A stretch of DNA of 64,000 nt. Source: CAUZIR01 sp965250195. GTDB lineage: Bacteria > Chloroflexota > Dehalococcoidia > Lucifugimonadales > UBA2962. The notes below the pieces were generated by a model. It was given only the letters and a program-made list of their open reading frames with translations, made no database searches and was not told the DNA's origin. The stretch is taken from positions 248,001-312,000 of the forward strand of contig OZ252295.1 in assembly GCA_965250195.1 (NCBI GenBank), read 5' to 3'. This document shows positions 25,127 through 34,214 of this stretch, in pieces (position 1 is the stretch's first letter; the number at the start of each line of letters is the position of its first letter). The position numbers and the translations under genes were made by a program.

Positions 25127-26787
25127 TTTCGGGGGCCTCCAAAGCGCAGCACCAACACGGCCATCGGCACGGAGGACAGCAATATGAGCACCAGGGCCGG
25201 GGCCGCAGCCTTGGCGAAGAAGGCCTCGGACGACGCCGACCATACCTGTGTCGCCAAAGTACTGAACCCAAGGGGTCCGAGAATCAGAGTTGCGGGCAGC
25301 TCTTTCATGGTGACCAGGAACACCAGCGCCGCACCCGCGATTACGCCGGAGCGAACCAGTGGCAGAGTTACCGCGAATACAGTCCGTGCGGGCGTTCTAC
25401 CCAGGCCTCTCGCGGCCTCTTCCAGCGACGGACTGATCTGGGCCATTGACGATCTCACCGATCCCAGGGCGACGGGGAAGAAGAGCACGACGTAGGCGAA
25501 CACGAGCAGCCATATCGTCTGGTAGACGGCGCCCGCGTAGTTGGCTCCGAAGTACACGAGCGACAACGCCACAACGACTCCTGGGAGCGCGTACCCCACG
25601 AAACTGACGCCCTCCAGGGCCCGGGATATGCGGCCCGGATATCGGACGATCATTGCGGCCACCGGGAGGGCCAGAGCCACTGCCAGCGCCGCTGCGACGC
25701 CGGAGCCGTAGAGGGAGTTGCGGGCCGCCAGCCAGATGCCGTTGAAGGCACCACCGGCATCGAGACCCCTGGCCAGCCAGTAGAGCAGGACGGAGGTGGG
25801 CAGCACCAGGGCGAATGCAACAAGCCCACTGCAAAAGAGCAGGGCCGGCCAGCGCCAGCGCCCCAGTGAGACGAGACTCAATTTACGGGCCGCGCCCACC
25901 CCGCTGCGGTGGTACCTCACCCGGCCACGGCTCCACTGCTCGAACACCAGTACACCTATGGCCAGCCCTACCAAAACGAGCGAGAGCACTGCCGCGATGG
26001 ACCTGTCGAACGCTCCCTGGTACTGCTGGTATATGGACCATGTGAAGGTCTCGTAGCGCATGAGAGAGACGGCCCCGAAGTCGCTGAGCACGTAGAGGGC
26101 CACGAGCAGTGCGCCAGCGGCGATGGCGGGTCTGAGCAATGGCACGGTTACGGTGAAGAAGGTCTTTATCGGACCCCGCCCAAGAGAACGAGCGGACTCC
26201 TCCATAGCCGGGTCCATCCCAGACATCGACGATCTTGCGATTAGCAGGACATACGGGTAGCTGAGTAACGCCAGCGCCATGGTAGCGCCGGGCAGGCCGT
26301 AAATTTCGGGTAGTCGACCGACACCAAAGGGGACTTCCAGGCCCTGCTGCAACAGGCCCTTTGGCCCCAGGGCGGAGACGAACAGGAACGCGCCCACGTA
26401 GCTGGGGATGACCAGGGGCAGAATGGTCAGCACGGTCCACAGCCTGCGCAGCGGCAGGTCGGTCCGCGTGGTCAACCAGGCGAGCGGCACGGCAACGAGC
26501 ACGGAGAAGCCGGTGACCGTTAACACTAAAAGCGCCGTACGACCGAGGGTAGCCGCCGTGGGGGTTCGGAACAGCAGGTCCCAGGCGTCGTCCGACGCTT
26601 CCACACTCCGCACGAGCAAGTACGCCAACGGCACGGCCATGGCCGCACCCACGAGCAGCGCCGGGGCGAGGAGCGAGAACGGGGGCAAGCGTAGGCCACG
26701 CTGCACGCCCCATATCGAGGCCTTCATCCGCTCCCGGGCCGAGTCGGGCGGACCCATGCCGGGAGGAAGAGTGGAGTTAAGTGCCAA
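25123..26787 (-). CDS. fbpB: Iron(III)-type ABC transporter permease, fused double domain
   Basis: Inner-membrane permease of 554 aa with about 12 hydrophobic helices, two binding-protein-dependent transport domains in tandem as in FbpB/SfuB. Each half carries the EAA loop: MEESARSLGRGP (first) and LEEAARGLGRTP (second). The gene lies 15 bp after the binding-protein gene and overlaps fbpC, so the order is fbpA-fbpB-fbpC. Confidence 0.93.
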   Translation of the reverse strand: MALNSTLPPGMGPPDSARERMKASIWGVQRGLRLPPFSLLAPALLVGAAMAVPLAYLLVRSVEASDDAWDLLFRTPTAATLGRTALLVLTVTGFSVLVAVPLAWLTTRTDLPLRRLWTVLTILPLVIPSYVGAFLFVSALGPKGLLQQGLEVPFGVGRLPEIYGLPGATMALALLSYPYVLLIARSSMSGMDPAMEESARSLGRGPIKTFFTVTVPLLRPAIAAGALLVALYVLSDFGAVSLMRYETFTWSIYQQYQGAFDRSIAAVLSLVLVGLAIGVLVFEQWSRGRVRYHRSGVGAARKLSLVSLGRWRWPALLFCSGLVAFALVLPTSVLLYWLARGLDAGGAFNGIWLAARNSLYGSGVAAALAVALALPVAAMIVRYPGRISRALEGVSFVGYALPGVVVALSLVYFGANYAGAVYQTIWLLVFAYVVLFFPVALGSVRSSMAQISPSLEEAARGLGRTPARTVFAVTLPLVRSGVIAGAALVFLVTMKELPATLILGPLGFSTLATQVWSASSEAFFAKAAAPALVLILLSSVPMAVLVLRFGGPRK

Positions 26788-26802
26788 AAGAGCCGTCGCG
26801 CC

Positions 26803-27866
26803 CTAGGGGATTATGCCCAGTTCCCGGAGCATCATCTGGGTACCGGAGAGATCGGCCAGGTCGGCCATGTCGATGTCCGGGATGTTGATGTCGGTGGCGG
26901 AGGTGATGAGCCGACTGAGGGTCACGCCTTCAACCAGGGGGTACTCGAAGGTCTGGGCGGCGAAGTACTGCTGGGAGACGGTGGACAGCAGAAAGTCGAG
27001 GAACAGCTCGGCGTTGGCCCGGTTGTCGGCACCGGCCAAGATGCCCGCGCCGCGACCAGCACCATGGTCCCCGGCCCGCCGCCGGACAGGTGGTGGTTCC
27101 GAGCGGAAAATCCCTCGCCCTGCTCAGCGAGAAAACGGTGCAGGTAGTAGTGGTTGACCAGCCCGATATCGACCTCACCGGCCGCCGTGGCGGCGACTAT
27201 GGGGGTGTTCTTGGGGTAGACGGTGGGGTCGTTCGCCTGCAAGCCGTCCAGCCAATCACGGGTCCGCTCCTCGCCCCACAGCACCCGCATGGCGGTCGCC
27301 ATGGCCTGGAATGAGCCGTTAGTCGGCGCCCAGCCGATGCGACCCTTCCACACCGGGTTGGTAAAGCCTTCGAGCGTCGCGGGTAACTGCGACGGGTCGA
27401 CGGTTTCGGTGTTGTAGACGACGGTGCGGGCCCGACCCGATATGCCGACCCACAGCCCGTCAGGAGATCGAGCCCAATCGGGCACCTGTTCGAGGATTGG
27501 GTCTGGCACGGTTCCCAACATGCCCGCAGCCGCCACCGCACCGAGGCCACCGGGGTCCTGGGCGAAGAACACGTCGGCCGGGGTGTTGTCGCCCTCCTCT
27601 AGCAACGTGGCGGCTATCTCGCCGGTACTTCCATACTTGACGGACACATCGACGCCAGTAGCGTTTTCGAACTGGTCGATGATGGGGCCGACGAGCGATT
27701 CGCTGCGGCCGGAGTAGATGACCAGTTCGCCCGCATCGACAACCGAGTCTAACCGGGAGTCTGCCACCTCGCCCGACCCGCCGGAACAGGCCGCCGCAAG
27801 CGCCAGTGCTACCGACAGCGCAGCCGCAAATACCGGACCTTTAACGGGAGAACTCAACCACGCCAC
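26803..27866 (-). pseudogene. fbpA: Iron(III) ABC transporter substrate-binding protein, frameshifted
   Basis: Extracytoplasmic Fe3+-binding protein. The N-terminal part starts with a lipoprotein-like signal (AALSVALALAAAC, Cys27), then ELVIYSGRSESLVGPII, KYGSTGEIAATLLEEG, ADVFFAQDPGGLGAV, GRARTVVYN and DIGLVNHYYLHRF, all typical of FbpA/FutA. At about 27044-27053 the frame is lost: GTC GCG GCG CGG should read GTC GCG GGC GCG GGC, so one G appears missing. The C-terminal 78 residues (NRANAELFLDFLLS to the end) continue in another frame and are intact. Either a young inactivating mutation or a sequencing/assembly error; the intact fbpB and fbpC favour the latter or a very recent event. Confidence 0.88.
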
Positions 27867-27905
27867 CTCTCAACTCCGCCGCACAGCGGGCGAAATTGAG
27901 CCCAC

Positions 27906-27923
27906 TTAGTGTTGCCTTAGTAA
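27906..27923 (-). promoter_or_regulatory. Possible iron-regulator operator
   Basis: An imperfect dyad TTAGTGTTG/CCTTAGTAA lies just downstream of the fbpA promoter. Its half-sites (TTA...) loosely recall DtxR/IdeR boxes, but the match is weak. Confidence 0.22.
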
Positions 27924-27930
27924 TTCAGTA

Positions 27931-27959
27931 AGTATGGGTTAAGCAATCAGGTAAGTCAA
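27931..27959 (-). promoter_or_regulatory. Sigma-70-type promoter for the fbpABC operon
   Basis: On the minus strand: TTGACT (-35, 5 of 6), 17-base spacer, CATACT (-10, 4 of 6), with a predicted start about 55 bases before the fbpA ATG. The surrounding 27900-27960 stretch is markedly AT-richer than its neighbours. The rest of the gap to 28060 holds no gene that I can support. Confidence 0.5.
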
Positions 27960-28062
27960 TGCCAAAATCGGGGTGCCGATGGGTTGCGTGGGCTGTGACG
28001 CTGAGTGTTTCCCTCTTAAATATCGGGCCTACTTTGAGGTCGCACCCGGGCCCGCAAAAGCG

Positions 28063-28088
28063 AATGGCCCGGTAAAAACCGGGCCATT
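28063..28088 (-). terminator. Terminator hairpin after the SDR gene
   Basis: Perfect 11-bp stem AATGGCCCGGT/ACCGGGCCATT with a 4-base loop (TTTT on the minus strand). It is followed on the minus strand by CGCTTTTGC, a short T-run, and lies 43 bp beyond the SDR stop. Confidence 0.7.
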
Positions 28089-28112
28089 TCTCAGCCGGAG
28101 TGCCGGGCGCTA

Positions 28113-28142
28113 GCCCTACTTGTCGACGCCCTACTTGTCGAC
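28113..28142. repeat. 15-bp tandem duplication of the SDR gene end
   Basis: GCCCTACTTGTCGAC occurs twice in direct succession without mismatch. Each copy contains, on the minus strand, the terminal Val-Asp-Lys codons and a TAG stop, so the stop of the SDR gene is duplicated in frame-length units just beyond its end. Confidence 0.95.
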
Positions 28143-28988
28143 GAGGGTGTCGCCGGGGTGGTTCCCGGTTTCCTTGCCCCACAGCTCGCGGGACGTGCGC
28201 CCTCCTGTGGCCGCCTTTACGAATGCGTCGGTGCCGGCCATGAAGCCGCCATCTACCGGCAGCGTTACGCCGTTTACGAAACTGGCTTCGTCCGAAGCTA
28301 AGTACAGGGCGGCGTTGGCAATGTCGATGGGCCTTCCCAGTCGACGCATGGGGTAAATCTGAGCCAGGCGCTCAATCATGTCGGGGTCGGCATCGACGAT
28401 GGGCTTCCAGAAGTCGGTGATGGTGGTGCCGGGGGCTACGACGTTGGCGCGCACTCCTCTTGGTCCGTACTGGACGGCAAGGTTCTGTGTGAACAGGACG
28501 ACCCCGGCCTTGGCAGCGGCATACGCGGACAGGCCGATGCCGGTCAGACCGTTTATGGACGCGAGATTAACGATGGCCGCACCGGGCCGCTTGAGCAGCT
28601 CGGGGAGTGCGGCCCGGGTGCAGAAGTAGGTGGGCTTGAGGCTAAATTCGAAGTTCCAATCCCAGGTCTCTTCGTCCAACTCTTCGAGCAGGTCGTCGCC
28701 CTTGCCGCCGCCGACGTTGTTGACGATGATGTCGAGGTGCTCAAATTCGGCGATGGCCTTGGCCACCATGTCGACCGCGTCGCTCTCCTGGCGTACGTCG
28801 AGCCTGGCGTAAGCCGCTCGCCCACCGGCGGACTCGATCTCGCCGATGATGTTGGCCGAGCGGTCCGGGTCGAGGTCCGCTACCAGCACCGCCGCGCCCT
28901 CTTCAGCGAACCTGACCGCCGTCGCACCGCCGATGCCGGAGCCGCCCCCGGTGATTATGGCTACTTTGCCCTCGAGCCTAGCTGCCAT
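28131..28988 (-). CDS. SDR-family oxidoreductase
   Basis: Classical SDR, 285 aa. Seen: TGGGSGIG cofactor motif (residues 13-20), DLDPDR after the second strand (Asp favours NAD), NNVGG, catalytic Ser in NLASING, Tyr-x3-Lys in YAAAK, and a substrate-binding end VNGVTLPVDGG. It has a C-terminal tail of about 30 residues beyond the usual domain. Its ATG overlaps the upstream LLM gene by 11 bases, so the two are translationally coupled and probably act in one catabolic step. Substrate unknown. Confidence 0.93.
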   Translation of the reverse strand: MAARLEGKVAIITGGGSGIGGATAVRFAEEGAAVLVADLDPDRSANIIGEIESAGGRAAYARLDVRQESDAVDMVAKAIAEFEHLDIIVNNVGGGKGDDLLEELDEETWDWNFEFSLKPTYFCTRAALPELLKRPGAAIVNLASINGLTGIGLSAYAAAKAGVVLFTQNLAVQYGPRGVRANVVAPGTTITDFWKPIVDADPDMIERLAQIYPMRRLGRPIDIANAALYLASDEASFVNGVTLPVDGGFMAGTDAFVKAATGGRTSRELWGKETGNHPGDTLVDK

Positions 28989-30180
28989 TGTTCATTTCGG
29001 CCTGGCGCTTGTCGTAGATCTCCTGCGCCTCGTCCAGAGACGTGGTCCGCAGCTGGTTGAGGAACTCGCGGTTCTCCGCGTACCAACTCTGCGAGTCCTC
29101 AACGCCGGTCAACTGGCCCTTGAACTTGGGCATAACGTAGCGCGCGATCAGTTCGTAACTGTGCCGCACCTGCTCCCTGGTGCCCCAGTTGGTGGATTGG
29201 AGCAGGAAGCCGCCGAAGCCGCCGGTCTTCTCGTCCATGCGGTAGATGGCGTCGGTCAGGTCGTCGGGGGTGCCGATGGTCCAGACGCCCGCATCGACCA
29301 GCTCGTCCACCAGCCTGTCCCTGGAGACGTCGGGGAACGGCGACGGCACACCCAGTGTGTTTTCGAAGTAGTCGCGCTGGTACGCGGCGGCACCCTCGCG
29401 GGCCTGGGCGAGGGCCTCTTTTTTCGTCTCGGCGATGTGGGTGTGCATGACGATCCGCCAGTTGTGACGGTTCATGGTCTGCCCGTGCTCCTCGGCCGAC
29501 TCCTCGGCCATCTTCCAGAAGTCGGCCAGGGTGCGCTTCTGGGCGTCCGCGCCCTTGCCCCTGTCGGCGACGACGTTGAGGGAGAGCACTGACAGACCGT
29601 GTTTGCCAGCCGTGACCATGCCTGAGGGCGACTGCACGGCGGCGACGGCTATCTCGGGGTGGGGGTAGGTGTAGGGCCGCAAGTGCAGCCGTGCCTCCCT
29701 CAGTACGAACCAGTCGGACTCGTAGGTTATCGGCTCGGTCTCGGTCCACAGGCGCTTGATGATGTCCACGGCCTCCTGCATGCGGGGGCGCTGGGTGGGT
29801 GGCTCGATGCCCATCATGTAAGCGTCGCCGGTGAGGGCGCCTGGGCCCACGCCGAGCATGGTGCGTCCGCGGCTGTGGTGGTCGAGCTGGATGTAGCGGT
29901 TGGCGACCATCAGCGGGTGATGATAGGGCAAGGATGTGACGCCGCTGCCCAGCCGCAGGGTCTTGGTGCGCTCCACCGCGGCAGCGATGAATATCTCGGG
30001 GCTGGGGATGGTCTCCCAACCGGCACTGTGGTGCTCGCCTATCCATGCCTCGTCGTAGCCGAGGAAGTCGAGCCATTCCATCAGCTCCAGGTCCCGGTGA
30101 TAGGACAGGTTCGGGTTCTCCCCCAGCGCGTGGAAGGGGGCCATGAAGACTCCGAATTTCATTCGGGGTGGCAGGGCCAT
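28978..30180 (-). CDS. LLM-class flavin-dependent monooxygenase
   Basis: Bacterial luciferase-like (beta/alpha)8 enzyme of 400 aa using reduced FMN/F420-type flavin. Seen: MKFGVFMAPFH at residue 7, GYDEAWIGEHHSAGWE, LRLGSGVTSLPYHHP, GRTMLGVGPGAL, and RPRMQEAVDIIKRLW, all core motifs of the alkanal/limonene monooxygenase group. ATG start with AGAGAGG eight bases upstream. Paired with the overlapping SDR downstream. Expansion of this family is known in SAR202-type Chloroflexota, supporting the placement. Confidence 0.93.
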   Translation of the reverse strand: MALPPRMKFGVFMAPFHALGENPNLSYHRDLELMEWLDFLGYDEAWIGEHHSAGWETIPSPEIFIAAAVERTKTLRLGSGVTSLPYHHPLMVANRYIQLDHHSRGRTMLGVGPGALTGDAYMMGIEPPTQRPRMQEAVDIIKRLWTETEPITYESDWFVLREARLHLRPYTYPHPEIAVAAVQSPSGMVTAGKHGLSVLSLNVVADRGKGADAQKRTLADFWKMAEESAEEHGQTMNRHNWRIVMHTHIAETKKEALAQAREGAAAYQRDYFENTLGVPSPFPDVSRDRLVDELVDAGVWTIGTPDDLTDAIYRMDEKTGGFGGFLLQSTNWGTREQVRHSYELIARYVMPKFKGQLTGVEDSQSWYAENREFLNQLRTTSLDEAQEIYDKRQAEMNNGS

Positions 30181-30267
30181 AGTTGTTGCCTCTCTCTAAC
30201 GAAGTTCGGCGATTTTAGCACAGCGCTGAGCGGCCTCACCAGTGGCAACAATCGCGCTTATAGACGG

Positions 30268-31977
30268 CTAAACGCCCCTTGCTGCCAGCAGTGATTTTAT
30301 CTGACCCACCGCATCGGCCTGGGGCTCTTTAGCCGCTTGCTCGGCATCCCGCGCCTTTATCTCCACGACACTGTCCTTGAGGTTGCGGGGGCTGACCACC
30401 ACTCGAACGGGCAGGCCGATCAGGTCCGCGTCGTTGAATTTCACGCCCGGAGATTCAGAGCGGTCGTCGTACAGCACTTCTATCCCCGACGCCTCCAGCT
30501 CCGACTCCAACGCCTCGGCCGCCTCCGCGACGCCCGGCTTATCTGCATTTAAAGAGACCAAGTAAACATGGTACGGTGCGATCGTCGCCGGGAAGATGAT
30601 GCCCCGCTCGTCGTGGTGCTGCTCTATGGCGGCGGCCAATACGCGCCCCAGGCCGATGCCGTAACAGCCCATCGTCACCGGCCGTTGGTCGTCCTGCTCG
30701 GTGGAGAATAGCGCCCCCATGGTCTCGCTGTAGCCGGTCCCGAGCTTGAAGACATGACCCACTTCTATGCCCCTTCTCTCCACCATGGTCTCTCCCGAAC
30801 AGTCGACGCACTCGTAGCCTTCACGCGCCAGTGCGATGTCGGCGACGACGTCGGCCTCGAAGTCGCGGCCGTAGTTGGCGCCACTCAGATGGTAGTCCTC
30901 TTTGTTGGCGCCGACGACGAAGTTGGCTCCCAGTTCGACCGAGTCGTCGGCGATGACCTTTATGCCGGAGAGGCCAACCGGCGAGGCGGAGCCCGAAACG
31001 AGACCCGCCTTCTTAACTTCTGCCGGGGTGGCCAATTCGATCTCAACCGTGCCGGTAACCCGACGCAACTTGGTCTCGTTAACATCCAGGTCGCCCCGGA
31101 TGGCGACCACTACTACGTTGCCGCCAATCGAGTAAAACACGGCCTTTATGGTCTTGGACTCCGGCACGCCGACAAATTTTGCCAAGTCCTCGATGGTGCG
31201 GACGCCGGGGGTATGGACCTCTTCCAACTCGCCCGGGGCTTCGGGCGGGTTGGGAACTTTTCGGAAAACGGCCTTCTCCACGTTGGCCGCGTAGCCGCAG
31301 GACTGGCACACAACTACCGTGTCCTCGCCGGCGTCGGAGAGCAGCACGAACTCGTGGGAGTCCTTGCCGCCGATGGCGCCGCTGTCGGCCTCGACCTGGA
31401 TGACGTCCATACCGGAACGGCTATAGATGGCCTTGTAGGCTTCCACCATGCGGTCGTAGCTTTTCGAAAGGCCGTGATCGTCAGCATCGAAGCTGTAGGC
31501 GTCTTTCATGTCGAATTCGCGCACCCGGATGAGGCCCCCGCGAGGGCGGGGCTCGTCCCGGAACTTGGTGTGTATCTGGTACAAGAGCTTGGGCAGGTCT
31601 CTGTACGACCCCACGTTGGCCTTTACCATTCCGGTCAGCTCCTCTTCGTGGGTGGGGGCGACTACGAGGGTGCGATCTCGCCTGTCCTGGAGCGTGAACA
31701 GGTCGTCCCCGAACGCCTCGGTACGACCGGTAGCGTCCCACAGTTCTCGCGGCTGAAGCACCGAGAGGCGCACCTCTTGGCCACCGGCGGAGTCCATCTC
31801 CTCGCGGATGATCTGCTCTAGCTTCCTCAGCGAGCGCCAGGCCAGTGGCAGGTAGCCGTAGATGCCGGAGCCGACCTGGTGGATCATGCCCGCCCTGAGC
31901 ATGAGCTTATGGCTGGCTAGCTCGGCCTCGGCCGGGTCCTCTCGCTGGGTTTTTCCGAAGAGCTTGGAGACGCGCAC
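30268..31977 (-). CDS. proS: Proline-tRNA ligase
   Basis: Class II aminoacyl-tRNA synthetase, 569 aa. Seen: motif 1 region GIYGYLPLAWRSL, motif 2 FRDEPRPRGGLIRVREF, the bacterial editing insert (about residues 225-400), motif 3 MGCYGIGLGRVLAA, and the anticodon-binding domain at the C-terminus. Length matches the long bacterial form with INS domain. GTG start with GGAGG four bases upstream. It normally follows ispG in the rpsB-dxr-rseP-ispG-proS cluster; here a plus-strand transporter lies between. Confidence 0.97.
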   Translation of the reverse strand: MRVSKLFGKTQREDPAEAELASHKLMLRAGMIHQVGSGIYGYLPLAWRSLRKLEQIIREEMDSAGGQEVRLSVLQPRELWDATGRTEAFGDDLFTLQDRRDRTLVVAPTHEEELTGMVKANVGSYRDLPKLLYQIHTKFRDEPRPRGGLIRVREFDMKDAYSFDADDHGLSKSYDRMVEAYKAIYSRSGMDVIQVEADSGAIGGKDSHEFVLLSDAGEDTVVVCQSCGYAANVEKAVFRKVPNPPEAPGELEEVHTPGVRTIEDLAKFVGVPESKTIKAVFYSIGGNVVVVAIRGDLDVNETKLRRVTGTVEIELATPAEVKKAGLVSGSASPVGLSGIKVIADDSVELGANFVVGANKEDYHLSGANYGRDFEADVVADIALAREGYECVDCSGETMVERRGIEVGHVFKLGTGYSETMGALFSTEQDDQRPVTMGCYGIGLGRVLAAAIEQHHDERGIIFPATIAPYHVYLVSLNADKPGVAEAAEALESELEASGIEVLYDDRSESPGVKFNDADLIGLPVRVVVSPRNLKDSVVEIKARDAEQAAKEPQADAVGQIKSLLAARGV

Positions 31978-32134
31978 GGAACCTCCGTCTTGTTTAGTCG
32001 GGCCTTGTTGTTGAATCTAAAAAGTGGATCGAGGCATCTTCTCACGGCGACGGCCGCCGGTGCTAACGCGCGCTTGCGCCTTGGCGTCCCCGTCCATAAT
32101 CTACCCGGATGGCACTGGAGAATGTGGTGACTTT

Positions 32135-33043
32135 TTGGACTGGGTAGGCCTCGCTCTAACGGCCAGCGTGCTCGTGGGAGCAGGCAGCATCGTCGAAAAG
32201 CAGCTGGTCAGCCGCTACCTGCACTCCTCTACCGAGTTCCTGGTCTGGCTGGGGCTGTCCGTGCTCCCCCATGCCGTCGTCCTGGTGCCCCTGTTTCCCA
32301 TTCCAGACGATGCTCCCATGCGCTCGGTCTGGCTCATGCTGGGCGGCGGGTTCCTCTGGGGCAGCACGGCGAACCTGATGTATCGCGCCCTACGTCATTC
32401 CGAGGCGTCACGCGTGTGGCCGGTGATGAACGTGGCCCCGGTGGTGGTGGCGATCCTGGCGGTCACGTTCCTGGGTGCAACACTGGGGGGCTGGCAGTGG
32501 GCCGCGATTGTGCTCGCGGTATCCGGCACGGTAATCATCTCGATTCATCGCACGTCGGACGGCAGCGGCTTTCGGGTGGACTCAACGCTCGGGATTTTGC
32601 TGATCGCCGCATCGGGAATGGCCGCTGGCCAGGTGCTGCAAAAAGCCGCATTCGACGCGGGAATGTCTGAGCCGGCGGGTTTCTGGCTGATGCGCTTCGG
32701 GATGATGGTGCCACTTCTGGCGCCAAACCTCAGACCCGCAGTCGTGAGGCAGATGGCGGTGACGGCGAGACTACGGACGCCGATGACCATGCTCTTCGCG
32801 GTCGAGATAGTGCTCTTCCCGATCGCAGTGGCGATGTTCCAGAGTGCCACAGCCCAGGGATCGGTCGCCCTGGTCGCTACGCTCTTCGGGACGATTCCGG
32901 TTTGGGTGCTGATCTTCGCCACGGCGCTCAGCACTCCGAAATGGAATGTGCTCAACGAACCCCTCGACCACGAGACTCTCGGCCTAAAGGTGGTGGCGAT
33001 CGGCCTGATCGTCGTAGGGGTCGCCGGGATCGCCCTGCTTTAA
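32135..33043 (+). CDS. EamA/DMT-family transporter
   Basis: Drug/metabolite transporter of 302 aa with about ten hydrophobic helices in two EamA repeats; seen: LTASVLVGAGSIVEKQLVSR at the start, ALRHSEASRVWPVMNVAPVV closing the first repeat, and GSVALVATLFGTIPVWVLIF in the second. The TTG start matches the beginning of helix 1 and has GGAGAA 12 bases upstream; the frame is open to an ATG at 32024 but that extension is Arg/Pro-rich and unlike a membrane protein start. Substrate unknown. It interrupts the minus-strand ispG-proS order. Confidence 0.85.
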   Translation: MDWVGLALTASVLVGAGSIVEKQLVSRYLHSSTEFLVWLGLSVLPHAVVLVPLFPIPDDAPMRSVWLMLGGGFLWGSTANLMYRALRHSEASRVWPVMNVAPVVVAILAVTFLGATLGGWQWAAIVLAVSGTVIISIHRTSDGSGFRVDSTLGILLIAASGMAAGQVLQKAAFDAGMSEPAGFWLMRFGMMVPLLAPNLRPAVVRQMAVTARLRTPMTMLFAVEIVLFPIAVAMFQSATAQGSVALVATLFGTIPVWVLIFATALSTPKWNVLNEPLDHETLGLKVVAIGLIVVGVAGIALL

Positions 33044-33064
33044 GGGCCCCGGCCGGGTCCGGCG

Positions 33065-34204
33065 CTAGGCCGAAACGATCTCTTTTTCGACCTCGCGGAT
33101 CTCGGCCATGAGGGCGTCGAGCATGTCGGCCTCTTCGACGATCTTGGACTTTTTGCCCTTGCGGAAGATGATCGCCCGCCCCACGCCCGCGGCGATGCCA
33201 ACGTCGGCGTCCTTGGCCTCGCCCGGTCCGTTCACCTCGCAGCCCATGACGGCGACTTTTACAGGGGTCTTTGTCTTGCGCAGTAGCTCTTCGACGGTGT
33301 TGGCAAGCTTACGAATATCGACGTCGGCCCGCCCACAGGATGGACACGCCACCAACACGGCGCCCTCTTTGCGCAGGTCGAGAGCCTTCAGTATTTCGAT
33401 GCCGGTGTAGATCTCTTCAGTCGGCTCGTCGGACAGCGACACACGAATGGTGTCACCAATCCCATCGTAAAGCAGGGCGCCCAGGCCGATGGCGCTGCGG
33501 ATGCTGCCGGCTTTTGCCGTACCCGCCTCGGTGATTCCGAGATGCAAGGGGTACGGGACCAGCTTTGCCATGCGCCTGTAGGCCTCGATGGTGGTGTCGA
33601 TGTCGAAGGCCTTCAGGGAGATCTTTATGAGATCGAAGTCGAGGTCTTCGAGGATGCCAATCTCCCACAGGCCGGTCTCGACCATGTGGTCGACGACGGA
33701 GAACTGACCAAACTCGGTGTCGCTGCCCTTGGGAAGCTCGTTCACACCGTCGGTGTGGCGGGAAATGCCGCCGGTCGCACCGATGCCGCCCACGGGCGGC
33801 AGGCTGCCGAAGTTGACGCCGATGCGAATGGGCACGGCGCGCTCTTTGGCTGCGTTTACGATGGTTTCAACCTTGTCACGAGCGCGTATGTTGCCGGGGT
33901 TTAGCCGCAGGCAATCCACCCCGCTCTCCAGCGACTTCAGGGCGAGCTGGTAGTGAAAGTGGATGTCGGCGATGACGGGGATTCGAACGCGTTTTACGAT
34001 CCCGGCGAGCGCCTCGGCCGCTTCCATGTCGGGAACGGCGCAGCGGACTATTTCGCAGCCGGCCTCGGCGGCCTCGTCGATCTGACGAACGGTGGCGTCG
34101 ATGTCGCGGGTGTCGGTCTTGGTCATGGTCTGGACCGTGACCGGGGCGCCGCCGCCTATTTTGACCTTGCCGACGTTTATGGACCGGGTAACTCTACGTT
34201 TCAC
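33065..34204 (-). CDS. ispG: 4-hydroxy-3-methylbut-2-enyl diphosphate synthase
   Basis: Iron-sulfur enzyme of the MEP isoprenoid pathway turning MEcPP into HMBPP. Seen in 379 aa: VQTMTKTDTRD and IADIHFHYQLAL in the N-terminal barrel, and cluster cysteines in ACPSCGRADVD and MGCEVNGPGEA near the C-terminus. GTG start. It lies 10 bp after rseP; with dxr and uppS in the same run it ties isoprenoid supply to cell-wall lipid carrier synthesis. Confidence 0.96.
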   Translation of the reverse strand: MKRRVTRSINVGKVKIGGGAPVTVQTMTKTDTRDIDATVRQIDEAAEAGCEIVRCAVPDMEAAEALAGIVKRVRIPVIADIHFHYQLALKSLESGVDCLRLNPGNIRARDKVETIVNAAKERAVPIRIGVNFGSLPPVGGIGATGGISRHTDGVNELPKGSDTEFGQFSVVDHMVETGLWEIGILEDLDFDLIKISLKAFDIDTTIEAYRRMAKLVPYPLHLGITEAGTAKAGSIRSAIGLGALLYDGIGDTIRVSLSDEPTEEIYTGIEILKALDLRKEGAVLVACPSCGRADVDIRKLANTVEELLRKTKTPVKVAVMGCEVNGPGEAKDADVGIAAGVGRAIIFRKGKKSKIVEEADMLDALMAEIREVEKEIVSA

Positions 34205-34214
34205 GCTGACAACG

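Noticed and set aside
29099..30076. 325-codon open frame inside the LLM monooxygenase
   Set aside because: Shadow of the real gene in another frame; Arg/His/Pro-rich and motif-free.
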